Positions 10,371 to 20,814 of a stretch of 64,000 nt of DNA are shown here, one piece after another (within the stretch, counting starts at the first letter, position 1; the number at the start of each line of letters is the position of its first letter). The translations under genes and the position numbers were made by a program. The notes under the pieces are model-generated. The model ran no database searches. It saw nothing but the letters and a program-made list of their open reading frames with translations, and was not told the origin of the DNA. Source of the stretch: Liolophura sinensis (Eukaryota; Mollusca; Polyplacophora; Chitonida; Chitonidae); assembly GCF_032854445.1 (NCBI RefSeq), contig NC_088295.1, positions 57,581,249 through 57,645,248 on the forward strand, in the 5' to 3' direction.

Positions 10371-11229
10371 CTCGAAGGCTGTGTCTTCTCACGACAAATT
10401 TATTGTTTATCTGAGTTTTGAAATCCTTGATGTCACAATTCGCACTTACCTTCATTTCGCGGAAAATGCCTAGCTACCTGCAGGTATATATTCTAAATGC
10501 ACTCAGAAGTCAGACGTGGACTTCGAAGGCTTCATGGCTGTTGTCTGTATAATTTCCATAAATCATTGTTTTATAGCATAATTAAAACGAAGACAAACTT
10601 ACACTAACCACAAACACAGGCAGACGTATGGGCATGACAGAATTTAGGAGAATGTCATAAGACGCCCTGAAATAACCCGGTTGAAACCATACACCATTAA
10701 CACAGGAAGCAAAATGGCCACGACAAGATTCACAAACGAGGTCAATAAAATGACTAATGGATGCATGTTTTTATGCAAGCAACAAAACACTATAATATAT
10801 AACCAACATAAAACTACTCGGTGCGTTTGAGACGAGCAAATTTGTTTACGATTACAATTAATGGACACTACGACCACGTATGAATTTCATACTTAATGGG
10901 TGTTTGGCAAGTGTAATGTCAGCTAACGTTAGATATAGAGATGTAACATGTTGACATATAACGTTGGGACACCGCGAAGCTTGGTCTATCTTCTTGTGCT
11001 GTGAACTCATGTACCAAGATGGACGTCTTTAACTATGTTAGCGATATTTCTTACAGTGTTGTTGATATTTAAAGTTAAACTTTAAACAGAGAATAAATAA
11101 AATACTAAATACTGAAAAACAAACACGCAGGACAACATGTAAATATACCGTGTTTTACATCCAAGGATTGCAAGACCGTAAGAAAGGGTTACTTTGACTA
11201 TTTTTCCATCCGTTTTTTTTATGAACGTG
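10371..11229. other. unannotated DNA
   Basis: Nothing recognised. The 77-codon minus frame at 10644-10877 lacks a conserved motif. Confidence 0.4.
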
Positions 11230-12160
11230 TCATTGCAGTTGTCGTTGTTAGAGAGTGACCCTTCACTGGATTTGGCCTTAGAAGCAGTTATAACATGCTC
11301 CCTTGTCCTTGTCTTTGCCAGAGAGACATTTATATAATGTTCTCTTTCACTTGTCTTTGCGGTAGAGACAGTTATAAGATGTTTACTTGCTCCTTCCTTT
11401 GTGACAAAGATAGTTTTAACACGTTCGCTTTCCTCTGCTGAGGGAAATAGATTTTTTCCTTTCCACTTCTGCGCCGGATAAACAATTGTAAGATGTTCCC
11501 CTATACTTGTTTTTTTTGTCACAGAGACAGTTGTACAGTGTTCCTGTGCACTGGTTTTTGTCACAGAGTCAGTTGGAAGATGTTCCGTCACACTTGTTTT
11601 TGTCACAGAGACAGTTGTACGATGTTCCCTTGCACTTTTTTGTCACAGAGACAGTTGTACGATGTTCCCTTATACTTGTTTTTGTCACAGAGACAGTTGT
11701 ACGATGTTCCCTTGCACTTGTTTTTGTCACAGAGACAGTTGTAAGATGTTCCCGTGTACTTGTTTATGTCACAGAGACTTGTGTAAGATATTTCCGTGTA
11801 TTTGTTTTGTCACAGAGACAGTTGTACGATGTTCCCTTGTACTTGTTTTTGTCGCAGAGACAGTTGTACGATGTTCCCTCGCACTTGTTTTTGTCACAGA
11901 GACAGTTGTAAGATGTTCCCTTGTACTTGTTTTGTCGCAGAGACAGTTGTACGATGTTCCCTCGCACTTGTTTTTGTCACAGAGACAGACGTAAGATGTT
12001 CCCTTGTACTTGTTTTTGTCACAGAGACAGGTGTAAGATTTTCCCGTGCATTTGTTTTTGTTGCAGAAACAGTTGCAAGATGTTTTCTTGTATCTGTCTT
12101 TGTGAGAAAGGCAAATGTGACATGTTCACTTCTACAGAGACAGTTGCAATATGCTGTCCT
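11230..12160. repeat. minisatellite, 42-bp unit, about 22 copies
   Basis: The core unit is CACAGAGACAGTTGTACGAT followed by GTTCCCTTGCACTTGTTTTT and GT (42 bp). Copies at about 11500-12060 are little diverged; those at 11230-11480 and after 12060 are more degenerate. The unit length is 14 codons, so frames stay open on both strands for long stretches. The minus strand reads a repeated TKTSxREHxTTVSV peptide. A few units have lost 1 to 4 bp (for example near 11635, 11800 and 11930), which breaks any single frame. The array is annotated as a minisatellite; a repeat-protein exon cannot be excluded but has no flanking support. Confidence 0.92.
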
Positions 12161-12316
12161 GATCGTACCATGTGAAATTCTCAGGACGTGCACTGAACTA
12201 TTACCGTATGGAAGTTCCGGACCTCTCATTTGGTTAACTGCCATGGCTTAAGTGAAAATATGCCGTATTAAATTTCACACCTGTTTTCGTCAAAGTTTCC
12301 AAGGGTCAACAATAAT

Positions 12317-12642
12317 GGTTTGAGCAGTTTAAAGGTGCCATGGCAGATCAGGGTGAGGTTTGAGCAGATTAAATGCGTCACGACAGATGTGAGTGAGATT
12401 TAACGCAGACTAACGGTGTCACGACAGATGTGGGTGAGGTTTGAGTAGACTAACAGGGTCACGACACATGTAGGTGAGGTTTGAGTAGACAAACGGTGTC
12501 AAGACAGATGTGGGTGAGATTTGAGCAGATTGACGGTGTCATGGCAAATGTGGGTGAGATTTGAGCAGATTAACGGTGTAATGACAGATGTGGGTGAAGT
12601 TAGCGCAAGTAAGCGGTGTCACGACAGATGTGGGTGAGGATT
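12317..12642. repeat. minisatellite, 40-bp unit, about 8 copies
   Basis: The unit is GTTTGAGCAGATTAACGGTG followed by TCACGACAGATGTGGGTGAG, with 10-20% divergence between copies. It begins only about 160 bp after the 42-bp array but the unit sequences are unrelated. Confidence 0.9.
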
Positions 12643-13186
12643 TAACGAACGAAGTGAGAAAAAAACATCTCATGTCTCCTAGATCAAGTCCATCCAGGTG
12701 GCTAGGTGAGAGACGATATCACGCCGCGAAAGAACAGTACCGAGGTAGCTGGCAGAAGAAGAAGACAAAACCGTGTCACAGTTTGTACATGTCAGGGTGG
12801 AAGGTAAAATTATAGACCTTAGACATCTTACTTACTAGACAACAACCTTGGAGATGTTTTTATGCGCTGTAAACATACCTCTCACACCCCCAGGTGTGTG
12901 TAGACAATGTTATTAAAATAAATCGTTTAAACTAATGAAGAAATCAAGAATTAAAATTAAAAGTTGATATATTTAGTCGCCTGCCAAGTTCTTTGATTCA
13001 TGTGGCTTAAATTTTGTTCGAAGAAAAGAAAGCCCGATTTTTAGATTTTGTTTTTGTTAAAATTCATTATTACAATCCGCATTAAGACACAGTACAACTG
13101 TTTTTAAAGTGGTATTATGAAAAATAGGAAGAGTGCCGGTCCTTCACGGTGAAAAAAGATAAAAGAAGAAAGAAGCTCAATAAATC
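12643..13186. other. unannotated DNA
   Basis: No repeat or gene recognised between the minisatellite and the histone relic. Confidence 0.4.
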
Positions 13187-13425
<239 letters not shown>

Positions 13426-13651
13426 AGTCTACAGAATCAACAAAATTCACATTCCATAAGCCAGGCAAATGTTGAAAGGATTGGATGCTGAAAATGATGT
13501 ATACAGAATGACAGCAATGTTATGAATTTTTAATACCGGTGTACATAAAAAAGACTGAGTGGCTGTGATATGTAAGTCTTCGTTTCAGTTTGTGTTGTAC
13601 GTTGCACTCCAATCTTGTCCAGAACAGCTGACTTGTCCAGTTACAATGCTT

Positions 13652-13745
13652 TATACTTATACGACGGCAGCCAGCGATATGGTGAAAGGAAACCGGACAG
13701 ATCCCAGGGGGAAAACATTCGCAATTTGCTGGCAGATCTTCTCCA
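13652..13745 (-). mobile_element. SINE family A, central fragment
   Basis: ACTTATACGACGGCAGCCAG, GAAACCGGACAGATCCCAGG and TTGCTGGCAGATCTTC match the central part. The 3' tail and the head are both missing, so this is an old broken copy. Confidence 0.82.
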
Positions 13746-15169
13746 CATCCAATTACAAGCAGCTTGTCATACGTACTTAGCGATGCATGGTAACGAACGT
13801 AATTCACGACGATGAACAAATCATTTTCATTGAAACTTTCTTGTTAAAGTGTATTAAGTTCGTGAATATATAACTTTTTTCAGGAGGGAGGTCTTTAGGT
13901 TAAAAATATCGGGAGGATATATAATTTCATTCTGCTTTTTGTCGGTTTAGTTTTGATGATTATGTAAATGTTAAATCTCACTGGCGTTAATGTGGGCATG
14001 AGGAACCCCTGAAACTTTGATTTGCCTTTGAGCTTGACGTCTTCAAAGAAAGCTAGTAATCGATTACTGCAGCATCATACAGAAAGTGGACTAAAAAACC
14101 GAGAAACATTTTTTCGAAGAGCACCTTATTATAAAGTATACTTAGAGGCTGAATCCGATAAATTATCCCAAACCTATGACGTTTCCAAACCTTGTATAGG
14201 GTATTGCAGCGATAATGCCCTTGCTGGTTTCTGGATTCGCTTTGTGCTTTAAGATGGTCCGTTAAACTGTAGCAGAGCCAGATATTAATATTGCCGGTGC
14301 CTATATACCAATTCATATATATTATCCATGACATTTATTGTATCACATAATTTTGCCATTTCTATGCCATGCATAACAGTTCTTGCTGCAATCGATAATA
14401 CTGCAATTTTTGAAAACAGCTTTTCCGAGCATTAATAGAATTTGCGTTGAGCTTAATTGTACAGCCTTTTGATCGCTCTTGTGGTTTCCATATCAGTGCA
14501 TCAGAACTGACGCTGATTGATTACTTTGGGTTTCTGGTTAGTTTTTAACATGTCACCATCCCAAACAAACAAAGGAATCAACATTTAACCGCGATTTCAG
14601 TGTAGTCGTATGTATGTTCCATCAGTTTCCAATGCAGGTTTCCATGTCGCCATATGCATGCCATTAACATTTGTTATTTAAGCCACTACAACTCAGGTTA
14701 ACTGTAGTAGGCCTCCGTTACCCTTGCTGATAATGGAAAAATCCCAAAGCCGCGAGATGTACTGTTCAAACGTGTATTTGTTTGTATTATCTACAGTAGT
14801 GCCATGGTCTGTAAGCCATGACCTACTTAATAAAGAGTTCATTCTCAGTATCTTGATCCACCAGTCGACTTTGGTACAAAATTCATCTTGATAAATACGA
14901 CCACACAGTTACATGTTGTAGGTTTGTGGTGTATGGTGTTAGCTAAGCCCGTTATAGCGCCAGAATGGATAGCAGATAAAACGCTTTGGGTCAGAAATAA
15001 ATAATAGGCTCTGTGAAATGGCATTGGAGCAATTTTTCCCTAAAACGTGCTTAGACTACAAAAGTACATTTAAAGGAAATGCTCGGATATTCCAGAATGA
15101 GAAGCTTTGTTTATATAGGGATATGCTTCATTCAGCAAAATGAGATGGGTTGGGATGGGGAGTATGGTT
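13746..15169. other. unannotated DNA
   Basis: About 1.4 kb with no gene or recognised repeat. Overlapping open frames at 14022-14334 on both strands have no motif or splice support. Confidence 0.4.
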
Positions 15170-15216
15170 AGGAAGCGGGGCTGGGGGCTGGGGGGTGGGG
15201 GGGGAGGGTGGGGGAT
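15170..15216 (+). repeat. G-rich tract with strong G-quadruplex potential
   Basis: Six or more runs of four to eight G on the plus strand in under 50 bp. It codes a poly-Gly or poly-Pro chance frame. Confidence 0.75.
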
Positions 15217-15575
15217 AGTATCTGCACGGCGAATATATTCGCGGCGTCGTGTTGCCACTGTTCTGGTCAATATCGCAAAACAGTTACTGTCGACCACATG
15301 TTGCCATAGAAACTACGCAATTTTTGGGTCGCTATTCTGTAATTGTTTCTTCCAAATGAAGTCAGAATGCTTAATATTTAGGCTTCGGGTCCCAAAGCTT
15401 GCATTACATTACAAGGAATATGATATGTAATGTGAGGGTCGTCTCTTGCCTGATTTTGAGTTCGTTTTTCCAGATGCAAGTGTAATAATACAAAAAAAAA
15501 CCAAGAAAAAAAAGAAACACTCACACACAGGAAGAAGACAAGACTTTTGTATTAGGCATCAGTTCTTATTAAACT

Positions 15576-15898
15576 AACCGACCCCGACAGCACAGCTGGT
15601 AGAGCGTCCGCGGAGGGAGCGGAAGATCCTGGCTCAGTCATGGGGCGGTCACACCAAAGACCTCGCTTGGCGTTCAACATGAAATGGATAGTGCAACCCA
15701 TATCAGTATAATGGCTCGGGCGGGTTGGCTAACTTACCTTCGGTAAGTCTTCTCAGTGAAGCAGCACTAGATAAAAGAGCTCTGGAAATTCGTCCTGCAG
15801 CAAGGCGGCACATTACATACACTCTAAGGACTCCTGCGTTGTCATATGACTGAAAAATTGTACGACGTTAAACCCTAAGCACTCACTCAATCACTCGC
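15576..15898 (+). mobile_element. SINE family B, full length, with 12-bp target-site duplication
   Basis: The head (CCCGACAGCACAGCTGGTAG then AGCGTCCGC) has a good box A. The family B body follows, then GTCATATGACTGAAAAATTG, GACGTTAAACCCTAAGCACT and a (CACT)n tail. The duplication TCTTATTAAACT sits at 15564-15575 and 15899-15910, bounding a 323-bp insertion. Part of the box-B side of the head is altered, so its polymerase III promoter is probably weak. Confidence 0.95.
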
Positions 15899-15910
15899 TC
15901 TTATTAAACT

Positions 15911-16019
15911 CCTACTTTCCGCTGTTCGTACAGCAAGATCTAACCCAGAACAGTGCTAACAAGTAGGTGTAAGCCTCACTTAAAGCACTCCTTTAAGCTT
16001 CCTACACTCAATGCTGCCA
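15911..16019. other. short spacer
   Basis: Nothing recognised between the family B insertion and the group D copies. Confidence 0.3.
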
Positions 16020-16195
16020 TGTGGTCTAATCCGACCTCCGCAGGCTCGGAAGTGGCTTGTAGTAAGGAGGTTCTTTAGTCATCTGGCGGTTTGCCGCGTG
16101 CTGTGGTTTCCCAGTCTGTGCGGTTTCTTCATGTTAGAAACCTAACCGCTGTTGTGTTAATGAATATACTCTCCCATGTAAATCACAAGAAAAGA
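16020..16195 (+). mobile_element. SINE group D, degenerate copy
   Basis: AGTCATCTGGCGGTTTGCCG, TGTGGTTTCCC and CCTAACCGCTGTTGTGTTAA follow the same order as better group D copies at 46160-46384 and 45155-45322. The next repeat (16196-16290) is group D in the opposite orientation, tail facing tail. Confidence 0.55.
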
Positions 16196-16290
16196 TTTAT
16201 TTATTGATCTGAATGTTGCTTCCCTTAGGTGGTTGTGGTCGGCTGCTCGGGTTAAACCACGCACCTGTGGCATGTTTCTGACGAACTTTC
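16196..16290 (-). mobile_element. SINE group D, degenerate 3' fragment
   Basis: (ATTT)n tail remnant, then the inverse of the CTGGCCGCC and GGTGGTTTA blocks (GGTCGGCTGCTCGGGTTAAA then CCACGCACC). Confidence 0.5.
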
Positions 16291-17573
16291 CCACCAGTGA
16301 ATGCCACAAACGGCCTCGCGAGCCTGTCGACAGCTTATTGCTACCAAGGCCTCACGAGCAGAGTAAACCATAACTCACATATAAGGAATATTGACTTTGC
16401 ATGTAAATTATGTAGCTTACATTGGTGCTGGATTAAGGTATACTTCTGAATTAGTTTCACAAAAAAAGTAGGAGTATGTACCCGATAAAGCAGAAGCTCA
16501 AATTCATATTCTTTTTTATTTATCTGGCTGTTATTTCCTATCCACATATCGAATCAGTGTACTAAAGGAACAGGCGAACATAAAAGTGAGTCATTTCTAA
16601 AATCTAATCAATAAACATTAAGTGATAAGTAAATGCTCTTTTGCAGTCGAGGAAGCAGATAATTTGTCCATCGCGATCGCTTTAGGATTTCTGAAAATGT
16701 CAGATTAAATTTTTAACAGACATTTGACTTTTTGTCCCGTGCTAGGGGTCCCGCACAATCTTATGTCATATAGTTAGCCCTCTGTAATACATTAGGAAGG
16801 GCAGAGTGTGATTATGGGAGACGTGATTCGTAGTGGAACCACATCAACTAAGGCTTTATAAACATCGGCAAAATTTAACAGTTTGATAAGCTGTTATCGA
16901 CTACTTTGAAAAAAAAAAGATAGTAATAAATAAATAAAAAGTAACACAAAAGCAAACCCTGAAGCCTGTGACTGTAATATGAATTTAACGGTAAATAAAC
17001 CGACTTGAACAATCACTATTCAATCTGTTCAATGAAGCGATTGGCGTGAATGCGTTCACAACAACTCCCAACCAAATTGTTCTCATCCTAGCGTGTACTG
17101 ATAATCATCAAGCTCCATAAATCGAGGAGAATCTCAGAGAGAAAGTTTAATGACCATGCTGTAGATAACAAATCCTGGGTAATTGTTTCGGATTTGACAG
17201 GAAACAATTGACGTAGGCTATTCCCTCCAGGGGTATTAATAAAGGGTGCATTTGTCATTAACGTCAACACATTCAGTTATTTGAAATATTTTTCTCCTTA
17301 AAACAATAGCTCCCAATAAAGCCTGTGAAGCATGGCTGCAGATCTGTAAACATTTTGTTTTTAACTGTTCAAGATATCATACACTGAAACTGATGATTAT
17401 GTCAAATAAAGCATTGTTCATGAACAACAGATTATGCGCGGCAGTTATATATATGAAAAAATAAAAGAATAGATCTAGAATAGATCAGTAATTTGTCCAG
17501 TTCCAATCCACAAAAGTTATGTTTTCCCGTTCAGGTGAATGTCCACGCAAGACTTGTATTCGGCAAATTTGTC
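16291..17573. other. unannotated AT-rich DNA
   Basis: About 1.3 kb with no recognised gene or repeat; short open frames only. Confidence 0.4.
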
Positions 17574-17583
17574 AAAGCAAAAT

Positions 17584-17829
17584 GTTTATTTATTTGATTG
17601 GTGTTTTACGCCGTACTCAAGAATATTTCACGTATACGACGGCAGCCAGCATTATAGTGGGAGAAAACCGGGAACGGCCCGGGGAAAAACACGGCCATCC
17701 GGAGGTTGCCGAGAGACCTTCCCACTTACGGCCGGAGAGGAAACCAGCATGAGCTGGACTTGAACTCACAGCGACCTCATTGTTAACAGGCTAATGGGTT
17801 ATTACGCTCCGCTAGCGCGCTAACCACTA
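17584..17829 (-). mobile_element. SINE family A, full length, with 10-bp target-site duplication
   Basis: Runs from TTTATTTATTTGATTGGTGT to TCCGCTAGCGCGCTAACCAC, which is the inverse of the tRNA box A region. The duplication AAAGCAAAAT is at 17574-17583 and 17830-17839. The insertion is 246 bp. Confidence 0.95.
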
Positions 17830-18018
17830 AAAGCAAAATAAACGTCGCCAGTACACCATTAGATACATGTAGATATATACTTGTAAAACACAAGTGTTCA
17901 AATGTGAATATTTTGGAAGTGTTAAAATGTTAACATATGTAAAAGGCTGTGAAATGTGAGTGCCTGCATCTCTAAATGTTAATCCAAAGCGTAAAAGCGA
18001 CGTGTAAGTATCATAATG

Positions 18019-18137
18019 TATTTATTTATTTGATTGGTGTTTTACCTCGTACTCAAGAATATTCCACTTATTCGACGGCGGCCAGCATTATGGTTTGAGG
18101 AAATCGGGCAGAGCCCAGGGGAAACCCACGACCATCA
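18019..18137 (-). mobile_element. SINE family A, 3' half
   Basis: (TTTA)n tail, GATTGGTGTTTTACC, ACTCAAGAATATTCCACTTA, then the palindrome (GGGCAGAGCCCAGGGG). Stops after CCACGACCATC. Confidence 0.92.
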
Positions 18138-18839
18138 GCTCAGGTCATTAACAAAGTTTCACAATTTCCACAGCCAGCACCAACTTGTTTATTGCAAACG
18201 GTCTTAAATAATGGAAGCTAAACTTTCATGTATGACTAAAAATTCATGTGAGACCAATACAGATTTTCATATATACATGTTGCATGTTTTTATATATTGT
18301 TATATACCTGATCTGTATAGCCTTTGCATGGCCATTCTCGAGGCACTTCTATTCGACCAAAAAGCTCCAATCAAATTACTCTAGCCAGAAGGTGCATTAG
18401 CACTGAAATCATTTCCTTCCATCTGATGGAAATTGGTTGATAGAGCCAATTATTTCCCCCTAAACTCGACGGAATGCTTTTTTCATTCCCTGCACGTTTT
18501 TTTTTAAAAATCTGTTGACAGATCAATTTTGGAGCTACCATGAATCCATTCGATTGGTTTCATGTTTTGGCAGTTTTATAAACATTGTTTCCTTAGCTTT
18601 GACATTAGTTTAACAGGCACAGTGACTTGCTTGATTAATTAATGTTTGACTGAACGATTGGTTGATTAATGGATCTCTTGTGCTACCTCATGGGAATACC
18701 ATTTGATTTCCCAGCACTTTCAACAGAAGTCTACCAATGAGAACAAATGAGGCATATCGCGGTTCATGTATCGCGTATTTGTATTTTCAATTCATGATTA
18801 TAAATGTCCTCAGTTAATCTAGTTTTTTTTTTCAAGTTC
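18138..18839. other. unannotated DNA
   Basis: No gene or recognised repeat. Confidence 0.4.
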
Positions 18840-19012
18840 ATCCATCCGTTCATCGATCCATCCAGCAACCTATCTAACCATCCATCTGTTCATACATCAT
18901 ACGTTTTTCCAAACCATACATAATCATAACCATCCACCTTTCCACCCATCCAAACATCCATCCGTCCAACCGTCCATCCGTCCATCCATCCAGTTATCGA
19001 GCTACTCTTCCA
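18840..19012. repeat. degenerate (TCCA)n microsatellite
   Basis: Variants of TCCATCCG/TCCATCCA recur over 170 bp, densest at about 18950-19000. On the minus strand it gives a GWMDGWT-like chance peptide. Confidence 0.9.
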
Positions 19013-19020
19013 TCTATCCG

Positions 19021-20152
19021 TCAGATTGTCAGTTTGGGCACAGTGTAAAGTATAAGCTTTGCAGTATAACTGATAAAGAGTTATAGGTTGCCAGTGTAAA
19101 ATGCTACTTCCACTGAATTTAATTAAGACATATCTTAAGCAATATTTATAGCACACTAACCACCCATAATACGGCTATTCTAATGAATTCATTCAGTTAA
19201 CCGATTTACAATTACCCTATTCTGTACAATAGTTGTCGCGGCCCACTGCTGTTGTGAAAAATTGAGAATAAACAACATATTTCAGCTCCAGAAGTTGTTC
19301 CGATCATGAAAAAAGGTCAAGTAGTTGACGGGAAGGAATTGAAAATCAATCTTCCTGTACAACCTGAGAGATTGAAATGGATGAGTAAGTCATTTGTCCG
19401 GAAATGACCCACGGCTCACGGTAGCTAATGTCCATTTGTCACCTTAAAAAGTGTTTCAACGATCTGTCCTGCTGAACTATAAAACACACTACCTGTACGC
19501 AGAGTCGTCTGTAGCCACTGTGGCCTCTAGCCACTCAGGTATTGAGTTCGGAAGTGTTTTTTGATCATTTGTATTTTTACGTTAAAAGCCACATAAAGAT
19601 ACTAGAAATGCCGAAAGGCGATGAAAATTGCACTGTTTTTGATTCAAACTTATAATCGAGACCTTTGCAGGATTCGAGGTTAAAATCGTCTTATTTGAAT
19701 ATGACCTGTTATGAGCACAAACTATGGGACTTCTAATCAAGACATTTGAGGCCTTCGACGTGGAAAGGATTAGCACAGCAACAAGAGAGCAGCACCCGAT
19801 CATTGAATTCAATCAATCAATCAATCAAGCAATAATTACACGTGATGATTTTACGCTTTACTTTTTGACTGATACTAATGTTCATTATGGCCGTTTGGGG
19901 CGGACTCCGTTCGATATTTACCAAGGAGGTATACCGATTGATGTTTCGAATAGTAACAGATATAGAAATAATAGATAGAGTAGAACAGATATTTTATATG
20001 CCACCGATCAAACAAGTCGGACAAGAATCATGAGATTAACAGGTTGAATGATCAGTGTAGTCATTCCTTTTGGAAACCATTTAATTTTTGTAAACCTATA
20101 TGTAAATGCCGCGCTGAAGAAAGTCACAGATTCTATAATAAAGTATTATAAT
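19021..20152. other. unannotated DNA
   Basis: About 1.1 kb with no recognised gene or repeat; a short (AATC)n run lies near 19810. Confidence 0.4.
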
Positions 20153-20159
20153 GTTACAT

Positions 20160-20315
20160 GCGGCCGTGCGTGGGAAGGCCTGTCAACAACCTGCGGATGG
20201 TCGTGGGTTTCCCCCGGGCGTTGCCCGGTTTCCTTCCAAAAGAATGCTGGCTCCTGTTGCATAAGTGTAATATTCTTGAGTACGGCGTAAAACTACAATC
20301 AAATAAATAAATAAA
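20160..20315 (+). mobile_element. SINE family A, 5'-truncated
   Basis: Starts in the GTGCGTGGGAAGGCC block and runs to the (AAAT)n tail. An 8-bp repeat TAATGTTA occurs just before and after the element and may be its target-site duplication. Confidence 0.92.
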
Positions 20316-20732
20316 TGTAATGTTATAGGGTGATAGCCAAGGCAATGCCAAATGAACGTGACCTATACAACAACCAACTTTATCAACAAACAAGTTAGGC
20401 GTCAGTTTTTTTATGTTTTATACATCTTCACTCACATCTGCCTGTACTAAAAATAAAAAACACATCACTATTTCGTGGTATTTGTCAAAAGAGCGTCCAC
20501 CAGGAAATCTATTATAAAGAGAAGATTTTCATACTTTATTTAGGCTGTCCACTGAAGAACTAACAATTACCTTCTGTAACGACACGGACTGTACAAACAG
20601 ATTTTACAGAGGAACTTGCGGTTTTTGCATAACAAATCCTCGTATAAGAACATTGTTTTGAGATCATAAAAGAGTCGAGGAACCTGTAACGTAGGCAGAC
20701 TGAAAGTCCCGATGAACACCATGTCACAATGA
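20316..20732. other. unannotated DNA
   Basis: No gene or recognised repeat. Confidence 0.35.
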
Positions 20733-20814
20733 TGACGTCACGTGAACTATTGACGTCATATTGCTCTTAATGGGTCATCGATCAAGATGATACTTTGACG
20801 TGAGTGTGACGTGA
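20733..20814. promoter_or_regulatory. cluster of four CRE/ATF-like sites with an E-box
   Basis: Two perfect palindromic TGACGTCA sites (20733-20740 and 20751-20758) and two TGACGTGA variants (20796-20803 and 20807-20814) lie within 82 bp. A CACGTG E-box overlaps the first site (20739-20744). CREB/ATF-family bZIP proteins bind such octamers. No TATA box or exon could be assigned next to the cluster, so a regulatory role is inference from motif density alone. Confidence 0.35.

Noticed and set aside
11082-12251. Overlapping long frames on both strands as a repeat-protein gene
   Set aside because: The frames are kept open by the 42-bp (14-codon) unit. Indels in some units break each frame, and there is no promoter, signal peptide or flanking exon.
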